Shown here one piece after another: positions 34,484-43,122 of a stretch of DNA of 64,000 nt. A program made the position numbers and the translations under genes. The first letter of the stretch is position 1. Every line of letters begins with the position of its first letter. The notes below the pieces were generated by a model, which did no database searches, was not told the origin of the DNA, and was given only the letters and a program-made list of their open reading frames with translations. Source of the DNA: Trujillonella endophytica (lineage in GTDB: Bacteria > Actinomycetota > Actinomycetes > Mycobacteriales > Geodermatophilaceae); assembly GCF_019799905.1 (NCBI RefSeq), contig NZ_JABGCI010000015.1, positions 1 to 64,000 of the forward strand, in the 5' to 3' direction.

Positions 34484-34970
34484 CTACGGCAGCTGGGTGA
34501 GCTGCGACTGCAGGAGGTCGTCGTCCAATAGCGCGAGGATCTTAAGGCGATGCTGCTGGTCGGACCGAGGACGGGCCGATACCGGGCCCCAGGTCCGACA
34601 GCTCCACCTTCTCCGGATACGCCTGCACGAAGGGACAGTGCCGGCATCGGCCGGCGCCTGCCGGTCAGGCGGACAGTTGTTGCAGCCTCCGGTCGTTGAC
34701 GGCCATTTCGCGGAGCTTCGCCGGCCGGCTCCTGGTGGCGGTCCGCAGCACGGCCAACCGACCTCAGAGCGAGGACCTGACGTGACGACAGTTCGCGGTA
34801 GAAGGGTCCGGCCCACCCGCGGGGCGTACCGCCTTGGGTGGACCGGCGTACGGCGCGGCAGGGGCGGCCACGTCGCGGCCGAGCTCGTCGAACGCGAGCA
34901 GCACCACCTCCGGCTGCAGCGCCGGGATTCGGAGACCCCTCTGCAGCTACTACGCGGCAACGATCCGGGG
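34484..34970 (-). pseudogene. Frame-broken coding remnants in a gene-free stretch
   Basis: No single frame is convincing, but three pieces on the minus strand look like real protein and follow one another in different frames: LQRGLRIPALQPEVVLLAFDELGRDVAAP, then WAGPFYRELSSRQVLALRS, then RLAVLRTATRSRPAKLREMAVNDRRLQQLSA-stop. A further end, HRLKILALLDDDLLQSQLTQLP-stop, lies closer to 34484. This is what one or two decayed genes with frameshifts would look like. The family is not identifiable. Confidence 0.35.
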
Positions 34971-35056
34971 CACGGCGCGGTGCGCGCGAATGAGTCCAGT
35001 GCACGTCTGCACACTGCGTCATCCGGCCGGTCCGGGATGAGCGGGAGCCTGAGGCG

Positions 35057-35476
35057 TCAGGGCCAGATGCTGGCGACGATGATCGCCGCGACCGCCAGCT
35101 GCGCTGCCGCGCTCACCAGGCTGGCGGGGTGGAACTGCGGCTCGACGAGGTGGCTGCCGAGGCGGCCGGGCGTCACGAGGTCGAGGACGACGAAGGCGAC
35201 GGCCTGCAGCAGCACGCCCAGGATGCCGAACACGACCGTGTAGCCCAGCGCCTCGCCGAAGCCGCTGGTCGCGTTCGTCCAGATGGTGGCGAAGGTGATC
35301 GCGCCCTGGCCGAGGAACCCAGCGGCGAGGGTGATCGCCGCGTTGACCGAGCGGTGCTCGTAGATGTGCCGGCCGAGGTGACCGGGCGTGAGCAGGTCGA
35401 GGGCGTAGAAGCCGAGGACGAGCAGCGCGATGCCCACGCCGGTGTAGGCGACGGCGTAGCCGATGCTGGCCAGCAT
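35057..35476 (-). CDS. DUF350 membrane protein
   Basis: This 139-residue protein has four TM helices in two similar halves. Each half ends in a motif LDLLTPGHLGRHI / LDLVTPGRLGSHL, the hallmark of DUF350. GGAGG lies ten bases before the ATG. Function unknown. It is a small inner-membrane protein often found beside envelope-stress or phage-shock-type genes. Confidence 0.88.
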   Translation of the reverse strand: MLASIGYAVAYTGVGIALLVLGFYALDLLTPGHLGRHIYEHRSVNAAITLAAGFLGQGAITFATIWTNATSGFGEALGYTVVFGILGVLLQAVAFVVLDLVTPGRLGSHLVEPQFHPASLVSAAAQLAVAAIIVASIWP

Positions 35477-35518
35477 GGGGCGGGGACCTCCGGGTGGGGG
35501 GACTCTGGCCTGATGTGT

Positions 35519-35995
35519 CTACAGCACCGGCCTCGGCAGGAGCGCGGGCACGCCGCGCGCGACCGGGTCCGACACGACGTCCACCCGGTCGAAGCCCTCG
35601 TCCGGTGAGGGCGGCGTGAACCGCGATCGGGTGGCCGCCAGGCCCACCTCGGGCACCCGGGCCGGACCCTCCCGCGTGGCGTTGCGGGCACGGGCGACGT
35701 CCTCCGGGGTGTCCAGCCAGACCGCCCGCACGGGCACGCCGGCCGCGCGGGTAACGGCAACCAGCGGCGCGCGCTCCGCCGGCGACGGATGGGTGTTGTC
35801 GACCACCACGCTGCGACCGTCCGCCAGGAGCCCGGCCACGACCCGCTGCTGGCGCGTCTCGCGTCGCCGGGCTCGCGGCCAGTGCGAAAGGACCCCCTCG
35901 CCCCCCACCGCTCGCGAGCTCGCGCCGGGCCCCTGCGAGCGGGCCGTCCCCGCCCCTTGCAGGCCGACCATCACGACGAGCTCCTGACCCGCCAT
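35519..35995 (-). pseudogene. Zeta-toxin/PNK-like P-loop kinase with a destroyed nucleotide loop
   Basis: This 158-codon frame resembles AAA/zeta-like kinases of about this size. LVVMVGLQGAG opens the Walker A motif. Further on, WPRARRRETRQQRVVAGLL, GRSVVVDNTHPSPAERAPLV and RVPEVGLAATRSRFTPPSPDEGFD are all family-typical. Where the family reads GKST then a strand ending in SKD, this gene reads TARSQGPGASSRAVGGEGVLS. That is a translation of a repeat element (35890-35945) also found elsewhere in the window. The invariant Lys and Ser/Thr are gone while the frame stays open, so it is probably inactive. The ATG lies one base after the stop of the upstream permease gene. Confidence 0.7.
35890..35945. 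repeat. Repeat element, copy B, inside the P-loop kinase gene
   Basis: A 56-bp stretch beginning GGACCCCCTCGCCCCCCACC closely matches copy C (44091-44146) and, less closely, copy A (4278-4334). It has inverted repeats CCGCTCGC (35908-35915) and GCGAGCGG (35935-35942) that could fold. The other copies lie between genes; this one lies inside coding sequence in place of the phosphate-binding loop. Confidence 0.75.
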
Positions 35996-35996
35996 G

Positions 35997-37424
35997 TCAG
36001 TCCTGCTCCGCGCCGCTCTGCGAGCGCCGGTGCGGGCGCGGGACGTGCGGCCGCGGCACGTGCAGGGCGCGCACCGAGGCGAGCGCGGCGCGGCGGGCCT
36101 GGGCGCGCTGCCGCGCCCGGCTGGTCCTGGGCGCCCGGGGTTCCTCGCGCAGCAGGGCGTCCAGCCAGTGGCCCCGCGGGTCGACGTCGACCAGGAGCGC
36201 CTTGACCAGCAGGGTCAGCGGGATCGCCAGCAGCGCGCCGAGGGCACCCAGGGCCCAGCCCCAGAACAGCAGCGCGATGAAGGTGACGGTCATCGACAGG
36301 CCGACCGAGTCGCCCACGAAGCGGGGCTGGATCAACGTCTGGATGACGAAGTTCAGCACCGCGTAGACGATGACGACGGCCCACATGTCCGACCAGCCGC
36401 CGTCGAGCAGCGCCAGGAGCGCCGGCGGGAGCAGCCCGAGGACGAAGCCGATGTTCGGGACGTAGTTGGTGATGAACGACAGCAACCCCCAGAGCAGGGG
36501 CAGCGGCACGCCGATGATCATCAGGGCGATGGTGTCCCCGATCGCGACGAAGAACCCGAACACGGTGCTGACCAGCAGGTAGCTGCGGGTGCCGCGGGCG
36601 AACAGGCCCATCGCGATCAGCAGGTGCGGCCGCTCGGCGGCGATCAGCGCGAGGCGCCGGCCGAACCCGCCGGACTCGATGGCGAGGAACACCAGCGCCG
36701 ACAGCAGGAGCAGCAGGGTGGTGGCGGCCTCGGTGAGGCTGGACAGCAGCCCGGTGGCCACCCCGACCAGCTGGCCGTAGTCGATCTCGGCGACCAGGTC
36801 CGACAGCTGGCCGGAGACGACGCCGGCGTCGTTGAGGTCGTCCTGCACCGACTGCAGCAGGGCGTTGAACTCGGGGGCGTAGTCGGGCAGCAGCGCGGCC
36901 AGCTGGGCGACGGAGACGACGAGCAGCGCCACGAACGACAGCAGGATCGACCAGACGAGCAGCAGCAGCACCGTGGCGCTGATCCAGCGGGGGCAGCCGT
37001 GCCGGAGGAGCCAGCGCTGCACCGGCATGAGGGCGACGACGATGACCAGCGCCAGCAGCACCGGCCCGATGAGCCAGGCCAGGGTGCGGACGCCGCCCAG
37101 CGCGATCGTCGCCGCCGCCCCGCCGGCGAGCAGCACGAGCCAGCGCGGCATGCCCCCGGCAGCGGGGCTCTCCTGCGCCTGCGGACCGGTCTCGGCGGGA
37201 TAGACCTCGGCGGCGCCGACCTCGCCCGCGGCGGGCGCCGCGGTGCCGGCCGGGGCTCCGTTGCCGACCGGGGAGCCGGGCCCGCCCGCGGACTCGGTCG
37301 CGCGGCGCGCGGCGGCCGCTGCGGACGCCTCCGCGGAGGCGTCGGCGATGTCGGCGGCGAGTGCGGAGGCGGTGGTGCCACCGCGTCCGGTCCGCTCCCC
37401 CGGCAGCTCGGGTCGGGCCACCAT
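35997..37424 (-). CDS. AI-2E/PerM-family membrane transporter, copy 1
   Basis: This 475-residue permease has a long Ala/Gly/Pro-rich cytoplasmic N-terminus (about 90 residues). About eight TM helices follow, then the family-typical GVPLPLLWGLLSFITNYVPNIG and IQTLIQPRFVGDSVGLSMTVTFIALLFWGW, and a basic His/Arg/Pro tail. ATG 37424 has GGAG five bases upstream. The family includes exporters and Na+/H+ antiporter-like proteins; the substrate is unknown. A related gene lies at 41769-43058. Confidence 0.87.
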   Translation of the reverse strand: MVARPELPGERTGRGGTTASALAADIADASAEASAAAAARRATESAGGPGSPVGNGAPAGTAAPAAGEVGAAEVYPAETGPQAQESPAAGGMPRWLVLLAGGAAATIALGGVRTLAWLIGPVLLALVIVVALMPVQRWLLRHGCPRWISATVLLLLVWSILLSFVALLVVSVAQLAALLPDYAPEFNALLQSVQDDLNDAGVVSGQLSDLVAEIDYGQLVGVATGLLSSLTEAATTLLLLLSALVFLAIESGGFGRRLALIAAERPHLLIAMGLFARGTRSYLLVSTVFGFFVAIGDTIALMIIGVPLPLLWGLLSFITNYVPNIGFVLGLLPPALLALLDGGWSDMWAVVIVYAVLNFVIQTLIQPRFVGDSVGLSMTVTFIALLFWGWALGALGALLAIPLTLLVKALLVDVDPRGHWLDALLREEPRAPRTSRARQRAQARRAALASVRALHVPRPHVPRPHRRSQSGAEQD

Positions 37425-37519
37425 CTGTTCTCCGCTCTCCCCCGTGCGGCGCCCCGCACCGCCCGCTCGGCACACCTTGCGCCGCGGCCCCTCCTCAGGG
37501 TGTCACGACGGGGCCGGTC

Positions 37520-37927
37520 CTAGCGGGTGGACGAGTCCAGCAGCGCGGTCATCTCCGGCAGGGTGAAGAAGGCGGCCGTCTCGCGGGCGCTGGGGCCGCC
37601 CGCGTCGGGGTCGGCGCCCGCGTCGAGCAGGGCGCGGACGATCTCGGCGGACTGCCGGAACACGGCAGCGGCCAGCGCGGTCTGCCCGCGGTCGTTGACG
37701 CGGCCGTGGTCGGCACCACGGGCGAGCAACGCCGCGACGGTGTCCGGGTGGACGTGGTACGCGGCGAGGACCAGCAGGGTGTCGCCCTTGTCGTTGGTCA
37801 GGTTCGCGGGCACGCCGGCGTCGACGTGGGCGGCGAGCTCCTCGGTGTGCCCGCCGCGCGCCAGGTCGAAGACCCGGTGCGCCAGCTCGATGACCTCCGG
37901 GTCGATCGCGCGCTGCGGCCCGGTCAC
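37520..37927 (-). CDS. Ankyrin-repeat protein
   Basis: This 135-residue protein has about three ankyrin repeats: GHTEELAAHVDAGVPANLTN, GDTLLVLAAYHVHPDTVAALLARGA, and GQTALAAAVFRQSAEIVRALLDAGADP. It would be a cytoplasmic protein-binding module. It starts at a GTG overlapping the dienelactone hydrolase stop (GTGA), so the two are coupled and may act together. Confidence 0.88.
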   Translation of the reverse strand: MTGPQRAIDPEVIELAHRVFDLARGGHTEELAAHVDAGVPANLTNDKGDTLLVLAAYHVHPDTVAALLARGADHGRVNDRGQTALAAAVFRQSAEIVRALLDAGADPDAGGPSARETAAFFTLPEMTALLDSSTR

Positions 37928-38697
37928 GACGCCGGCCCCGCCGCGGCACTCCCGGCCACCCGGTCGAGCAGCGCCAGGACCCGCCGCCAGGCGTCCGCGG
38001 AGGCCTCCGCCCACTGGTCGGAGGACCGGTCGAAGAACGAGTGGGGGGCGCCGTCGTAGACCGCCGTCTCCACGTCCGCCCCCGCGGCGCGCATGGTCTC
38101 GGCCAGCGCCAGCTGGTCCGCCACGGGGGTGGCCATGTCGTCGCCGGCGATGAGCATCAGCACCGGCAGGTGGGCCGAGCCGGCCGCGTCGCCGACCAGC
38201 TGCGGCCGCCCGTAGAAGCCGGCGGTGCCGGCCAGCGGCAGCGTGCCCGCTGCCTGGCGCCAGGCGTTGCTGCCGCCGAAGCAGAAGCCGACCGTGATCA
38301 CCGGGAGGTCGGGACGGGTGCGTCCGCGGAGGTAGGCGACCGCGGCCGCGGTGTCGCCGTCGATGCCCTCGGCCGTCGCCTGCGGCATGTGCGCCTTCCA
38401 GTCGAAGTCCTGGTCGCGGGTGCCCTGCCCGGCCCGGCCGGCGGTGCGGGCGTAGTAGTCGACCGCGACCGCGGGGAACCCCGCCTCGGCGAACCGCTCG
38501 GCCAGCGCGACGTAGTACGGGTGCAGGCCGCGGACGTCGGGCAGCACGACCACGCCCGCGCCGGCCTCCCCGGCCGGTGCGGCGAAGGCGGCGTCGAACT
38601 CGGTCCCGTCGGCCGAGGTCAGGGTCAGCAGGCCGCGCTCGGCGACGTCACCGGAACGCGGCGGGGAGGGCGGACGGCTGTCGACGTCGTGGCACAT
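37924..38697 (-). CDS. Dienelactone hydrolase family protein
   Basis: This 257-residue alpha/beta hydrolase has VVVLPDVRGLHPYY after the first strand and the nucleophile elbow GFCFGG with Cys in place of Ser, as in true dienelactone hydrolases. IAGDDMATP supplies the Asp and APHSFFDR the His. It would hydrolyse a cyclic ester, possibly in aromatic breakdown, though no other genes of that pathway are nearby. It is coupled to the ankyrin gene downstream. Confidence 0.88.
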   Translation of the reverse strand: MCHDVDSRPPSPPRSGDVAERGLLTLTSADGTEFDAAFAAPAGEAGAGVVVLPDVRGLHPYYVALAERFAEAGFPAVAVDYYARTAGRAGQGTRDQDFDWKAHMPQATAEGIDGDTAAAVAYLRGRTRPDLPVITVGFCFGGSNAWRQAAGTLPLAGTAGFYGRPQLVGDAAGSAHLPVLMLIAGDDMATPVADQLALAETMRAAGADVETAVYDGAPHSFFDRSSDQWAEASADAWRRVLALLDRVAGSAAAGPAS

Positions 38698-38733
38698 GCG
38701 CCCTGCCTACCAGCCGGCCCGGGCGCGGGCAGC

Positions 38734-39294
38734 TCAGGTGTCGGCGGCGTCGTCCGCGGCCTGGGGCCGGCCGCCGAAGACGCGGGCCGCCACCTCGCGG
38801 CGCGCGTCGGCCAGCCACTTGTGCTGGTCGTCGGCCTGGGCGACCAGCCGCTCGAGCTCCGCCCGGTCCAGGCGCGGGTCGACGGCGGCCAGTTCCAGCA
38901 GCGTCTCGAAGCCGGCGCGCTTGGCGAGGACGGCGGTCGCGATGAACTCGAACTCGACGAGGTCGCTGAGCGGGGAGCGCGAGAGGAGCCGTCCGTTGAG
39001 CTTGGCGCGCGACAGCTTCTCGGCCACCCAGGTGCCCACCTGCTTGTAGGACCGCACGGGGATGCCGAGCGCCCCGGCGATGGCGACGTGGGCGGACCGC
39101 TCCTCGCGCAACTCGTCGAGCAGCTGCTCCAGCTTGGCCTCGTAAGGGGTGCCGCCGTGCCGCGACAGCATCCGGGAGACGAGCTCCACGCCCCCGGTCG
39201 CCGCCGCCAGGTGGTCGTTGACGTAGATGCCCAGCAGCTCCGCGTTGCGGATCGCGCCGGCCGCGGGGGGCCCGGGCGGAGTTGGTTCGGACAC
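38734..39294 (-). CDS. Conserved alpha-helical protein, ferritin-like fold possible
   Basis: This 186-residue, mostly helical protein has four long helices: NAELLGIYVNDHLAAATGGVEL, LEQLLDELREERSAHVAIAGAL, SDLVEFEFIATAVLAKRAGFETLL and DRAELERLVAQADDQHKWL. The spaced Glu and His residues suggest a ferritin-like four-helix bundle, but I cannot place it in a named family. GGAGG lies five bases before the GTG. It is divergent from the second DUF4185 gene. Confidence 0.7.
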   Translation of the reverse strand: MSEPTPPGPPAAGAIRNAELLGIYVNDHLAAATGGVELVSRMLSRHGGTPYEAKLEQLLDELREERSAHVAIAGALGIPVRSYKQVGTWVAEKLSRAKLNGRLLSRSPLSDLVEFEFIATAVLAKRAGFETLLELAAVDPRLDRAELERLVAQADDQHKWLADARREVAARVFGGRPQAADDAADT

Positions 39295-39481
39295 GCAGAC
39301 CTCCAGGACTGACCGACGGGGACCGGCTCATTCTCGCCGCCGCATGATCACCCCGCAGTGCGACGCCCCCGCAGGCGGTCCCCGTGCCGCGGCAGGCGCG
39401 GGGCTCCTGTCCACCGGCCGTCCGCGGCCGTCCGCGGCCGGGCACAATCGAGCCGGCGGGGCTCGGGGGACGGGAGGGCCG

Positions 39482-40618
39482 GTGGAGCAGGTGTGGCAGG
39501 CGCGGGTGCTCCTCCCCCTCGCCGTCGCGCTGCTCCTGACAGCGGTGCTCGTCCCCGTCCTCTCCCCCGCCGGCACGAGGGAGGGCCCGTGCCTCGTCAC
39601 CGGCCCGATGGACTCCGTCGCCGGACTCAACACCTTCATGCAGGAGACCCTCCACACGCCGGATCTCCAGGGCGCCGACGTGGGTGCCAGCGTCCTCCTG
39701 CGGGACGGCCGCCGGCTGTTCGTCTACGCCGACACCCTCCGCAGCACGCCGTTCACGGGCTCGCGCGTGGTGCGCAACTCCATGCTGGTCCTCGACGGCC
39801 TGTGCGCGCGCGTGGTCCTGCCGGCGGGCGACGGCGCGATCGTCCCCGACCGGGAGGACGTCGGGTACTGGCCGATGTCGGCGGTCCGCCTGGGCGGCGA
39901 CGGCCTCGACCTCGTCGGGGTGACGCTGCAGCGGGTGCGGTCGACCGGAGACGGCGCGCTCGGGTTGTTCCACTTCGAGATCCTCGGGCCCTCCTTCGCG
40001 GTCTTCGCCGTGCCGCCTGGCGACGCGCCGAGACTCCTCCACGTGCGGGACCTCGGCGCGGACGAGGCCGACGTCACCCGACCGGTGTGGGGAGCCGCCA
40101 CCGCCGTCGCCGACGGCTGGCTGTACCTGTACGGGACGGCCCGACCGCCCACCTGGGGATACGGCTTCTCGCTGCGGGTGGCCCGCGTCCGTCCACCGGA
40201 CCTGCTGCGCCACGACCGCTGGGAGTACTGGGACGGCGCCAGCTGGGGCGCCGATCCGGGCACGGCCGTGGAGCTCATCGGGAACTGGGGGGGCGTCTCC
40301 CAGACCCTGAGCGTGTTCGAGGAGGGCGGGAGCTGGTACGCCGTCAGCAAGCGTGACGAGTTCCTCGGCACCGACCTGACCATCTGGTCCGCCCCCGCGC
40401 CGACCGGGCCCTTCATGGCGCGGTCCGTGGTCGCCCACATCCCCTCCGAGGCGGCGACCGGGACCCTGCGCTACATGCCGCTCGCCCACCCCGACCTGCT
40501 CCACGAGCCGGGGTCGGTCGTGGTGTCGTACAGCCAGAACAACCTGAGTCTGGGTGCCGTCCTCGCCGATCCGCAGCTCTACCGTCCCCGCTTCCTCCGC
40601 GTTCCCCTCCCCGGGTGA
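39482..40618 (+). CDS. DUF4185 protein, membrane-anchored paralogue (candidate GH183-like)
   Basis: This 378-residue protein has an N-terminal signal-anchor (VLLPLAVALLLTAVLVPVL) without a lipobox. A DUF4185 propeller follows, with the same signposts as the gene at 8954-10195: LFVYADT, NSMLVLDGLC, GYWPMS, GWLYLYGTARP, EYWDGASW, GVSQTLSVFE, RYMPLAHPD and VSYSQN. VYADT replaces the WLWGDT of the other copy. It faces outward, and family knowledge suggests endo-D-arabinanase-like activity. The GTG start has GGGAGGGC upstream. It is not next to any arabinosyltransferase here. Confidence 0.75.
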   Translation: MEQVWQARVLLPLAVALLLTAVLVPVLSPAGTREGPCLVTGPMDSVAGLNTFMQETLHTPDLQGADVGASVLLRDGRRLFVYADTLRSTPFTGSRVVRNSMLVLDGLCARVVLPAGDGAIVPDREDVGYWPMSAVRLGGDGLDLVGVTLQRVRSTGDGALGLFHFEILGPSFAVFAVPPGDAPRLLHVRDLGADEADVTRPVWGAATAVADGWLYLYGTARPPTWGYGFSLRVARVRPPDLLRHDRWEYWDGASWGADPGTAVELIGNWGGVSQTLSVFEEGGSWYAVSKRDEFLGTDLTIWSAPAPTGPFMARSVVAHIPSEAATGTLRYMPLAHPDLLHEPGSVVVSYSQNNLSLGAVLADPQLYRPRFLRVPLPG

Positions 40619-40639
40619 CCGGGTCCGCCGTGAGGCCGG

Positions 40640-41179
40640 TCATGACTCCGCGCGGGCCAGCAGCCGCGCCGCAGTGGGGCGCAGGTCGCCCTCGAGGTCC
40701 CAGCCGCCCACGGCCAGCCGCTGCCCCACCGCCTGGCGGCTCACCCCGAGTTCGGCGGCCGCGGCAGCCTGCGTGCGCCCGGCGGTCAGCAGGTCGACGG
40801 CGGCCCACGCGGCGGGGCTGCGGCGGGCCACCAGGGCGGCGAGGGCGGTCAGCACCGCCTGCGCGTCCAGCGCCTCGGCCGGCTGCACCCCGCGCACGGC
40901 CAGCCGGCCCGGGCGGCGCGCCGCCGCCGCGAGGGCCGTCGCCGCGGCGAGGACGGCGGGTCCGCCGGCCCGGCTGTCCAGCGGCCCGGCGCCGAGCCCG
41001 ATGGTGCAGCCGCCCTGCCGCACCAGGCGCAGCACCGCGTCGACGGCGGCTCCCGGGTCGGTCACCACCACGGCGTCCTCGCCCGAGGGCAGCGCCAGGG
41101 GGCGGCCCGACCGGCGCAGCAGCCCGGCCGGCGGCTCGGTCGCGTGCCGGCTCCGGGCCAGGCCGATCACGAACGGCAC
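40640..41179 (-). CDS. Helix-turn-helix protein (SatD-like, uncertain)
   Basis: This 179-residue protein ends in a clear helix-turn-helix: VDLLTAGRTQAAAAAELGVSRQAVGQRLAVGGWD, about residues 127-160. The N-terminal part (PFVIGLARSRHATEP, AVVVTDPGAAVDAVLRLV) resembles proteins annotated as SatD-like, but the match is from memory and weak. It follows the F420-type oxidoreductase gene by 16 bp on the same strand. Confidence 0.6.
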   Translation of the reverse strand: MPFVIGLARSRHATEPPAGLLRRSGRPLALPSGEDAVVVTDPGAAVDAVLRLVRQGGCTIGLGAGPLDSRAGGPAVLAAATALAAAARRPGRLAVRGVQPAEALDAQAVLTALAALVARRSPAAWAAVDLLTAGRTQAAAAAELGVSRQAVGQRLAVGGWDLEGDLRPTAARLLARAES

Positions 41180-41195
41180 GCCGCCGAGCCTGCGG

Positions 41196-41669
41196 TCAGT
41201 CCGGCAGCTTGTCGAGCACCTCGGCCGGGAAGCCGCCCGTGGCGACCGGGCCCCAGCGCTCGGGCGTGATCCGCAGCAGCGACTTGCCCTGACGGGTCAT
41301 CGCCGTCCGGTACTCGTCCCAGTCGGGGTGCTCCCCGCTGATCGAGCGGAAGTACTCGACGAGCGGCTCCAGCGCCTCGGGCAGGTCCAGCACCTCCGCC
41401 GTCCCGTCGACCTGCACCCACGGGCCGTCCCAGTCGTCGGACAGGACGCAGACGGAGACGGCCGGGTCGCGCCGCGCGTTGGCCACCTTGGCCCGCTGCG
41501 GGTAGGTCGAGACGACGACGCGCCCCTCGGCGTCCACCCCGTAGGTGACCGGTGAGAGCTGCGGCCCGCCGGAGGAGCGGCGGGTGAGCAGCACCGCCTT
41601 GTGCCGGGGGCGGAGGAAGGCGAGCAGCGCGTCCCGGTCGACCCGGTCGGCGGTGGCGGTCCTGGGCAT
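41196..41669 (-). CDS. PPOX-class F420-dependent oxidoreductase (Rv1155-like)
   Basis: This 157-residue split-barrel flavin/F420 protein has LLAFLRPRHKAVLLTRRSSGGPQLSPVTYGVDAEGRVVVST, followed by RAKVANARRDPAVSVCVLSDD. WVQVDGTAEVL and DEYRTAMTRQGKSLLRITPERW are features of the TIGR03618-type group. It would reduce or detoxify small molecules with F420H2. It forms a two-gene unit with the helix-turn-helix gene that follows. Confidence 0.87.
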   Translation of the reverse strand: MPRTATADRVDRDALLAFLRPRHKAVLLTRRSSGGPQLSPVTYGVDAEGRVVVSTYPQRAKVANARRDPAVSVCVLSDDWDGPWVQVDGTAEVLDLPEALEPLVEYFRSISGEHPDWDEYRTAMTRQGKSLLRITPERWGPVATGGFPAEVLDKLPD

Positions 41670-41768
41670 GCGGCCACGGTAGTGCGGGAACGCGTCCGGG
41701 AGGTGCGAGGTCACGGAAGGGCGACGCCTCCGCTGGTCGCCCGGTGAGCTCCCGCCGTCTGTGCTGCG

Positions 41769-43058
41769 ATGGCAGCCATGAGGCTGCTCCCGCGACGTCC
41801 GCCGTCCGCCGACAGGGCGCCCGCCGTCACCGACGTGCCCGGGGCCGCCACCACCGCGCCCGCGCCGTCGGACGAGCGCGGTCCCAAGCTGCAGAAGGGC
41901 ATCCGCACGCTGGCGGTCTTCTCGGCGGAGCTGCTGCTGATCGTCCTGGCGATCTACGTGCTCGGCGAGGTCCTGGGCGCCCTGTGGGTCGTCCTGCTGC
42001 CGGTCGTCCTCGGCCTGCTGATCACCACCGTGCTGTGGCCGCCGACCCGCTTCCTGCGCCGGCACGGCTGGCCCCCGGCGCTGGCCGCCGCCGTCGTGCT
42101 GCTGCTCGCCATAGGCGCGTTCGGCGGCCTGATCGCGGTGATCGCGCCCCAGGTCGTGGATCAGGTCGAGACCCTCGCCGACCAGGTCGGCGCCGGCCTC
42201 CAGGACGTCCAGGAGTGGCTGCAGGGCCCGCCGTTCAACCTCGGCGAGGACCAGATCGGCGACACGGTCGACAACGCGATCAACGAGCTGCAGTCGCGCG
42301 CCGGCGACATCGCCGGATACGCGGCGACCGGTGCCACCGCCATCGGCAACGGCCTCATCAACCTCCTCCTGGCCCTCGTGCTGGTCTTCTTCTTCCTCAA
42401 GGACGGGACCCGCTGGGTGCCGTGGCTGGCCGCGCAGACCGGACGCCGGGCCGCCCCCCACGTGGCCGCGCTGTCGGCCAAGGCCTGGTCGACCCTGTCG
42501 GAGTTCATCCGTCAGCAGGCGCTCGTCGGCTTCTTCGACGCGTTCTTCATCGCCATCGGCCTGTGGGTCCTCGACGTCCCGCTGGTGCTGCCGCTGGCCG
42601 TGATCACCTTCTTCGCGGCGTTCGTCCCGATCATCGGTGCGGTGGTGGCCGGCGCCTTCGCCGTGCTCATCGCCCTGGTCGACGAGGGCTTCAACGTCGC
42701 CCTGATCGTGCTGCTCATCGTGCTGCTGGTGCAGCAGATCGAGGGCAACGTGCTGCAGCCGATCATCCAGGGCCGCGGGTTCAACCTGCATCCCGGAGTC
42801 GTCATCCTCGCGGTCACCGCCGGGGCCAGCCTGGCCGGCATCACCGGGGCGTTCCTCGGCGTCCCCGTGGCCGCCCTCATCGCCGTCGTCTACCGGTACA
42901 CCCGCGACCAGCTGGACGGGAAGTCGCCGGAGGTGACCGACGACGGGATGAGGACCCAGGTCGTCGGCGACGGGTCCGGTGCCACGCTGGCCGCGGAAGC
43001 CGTGCAGCCGCCCGACCAGGACCGGGGCCCGGCACCGGAGGACGACACCACGGCGTGA
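41769..43058 (+). CDS. AI-2E/PerM-family membrane transporter, copy 2
   Basis: This 429-residue membrane protein has about eight TM helices. PVVLGLLITTVLWPPTRFLRRHGWPPALA, VITFFAAFVPIIGAVVAGAFAVLIALV and VQQIEGNVLQPIIQGRGFNLHPGVVILAVTAGASLAG are characteristic of the family. It differs enough from the copy at 36-37 kb to be a separate paralogue. ATG 41769 or 41778 may be used. The C-terminal 60 residues are hydrophilic and acidic. Substrate unknown. Confidence 0.87.
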   Translation: MAAMRLLPRRPPSADRAPAVTDVPGAATTAPAPSDERGPKLQKGIRTLAVFSAELLLIVLAIYVLGEVLGALWVVLLPVVLGLLITTVLWPPTRFLRRHGWPPALAAAVVLLLAIGAFGGLIAVIAPQVVDQVETLADQVGAGLQDVQEWLQGPPFNLGEDQIGDTVDNAINELQSRAGDIAGYAATGATAIGNGLINLLLALVLVFFFLKDGTRWVPWLAAQTGRRAAPHVAALSAKAWSTLSEFIRQQALVGFFDAFFIAIGLWVLDVPLVLPLAVITFFAAFVPIIGAVVAGAFAVLIALVDEGFNVALIVLLIVLLVQQIEGNVLQPIIQGRGFNLHPGVVILAVTAGASLAGITGAFLGVPVAALIAVVYRYTRDQLDGKSPEVTDDGMRTQVVGDGSGATLAAEAVQPPDQDRGPAPEDDTTA

Positions 43059-43122
43059 CGACGGGAATGCCCCGCCCCCTCACGGGGCTCAGGATGGTGA
43101 CGTCGTCGAAGAGGAGCACCCC

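Noticed and set aside
40640..41179. Firm assignment of the helix-turn-helix protein as SatD
   Set aside because: Only the general layout agrees; I could not point to a defining motif, so it is reported as uncertain.
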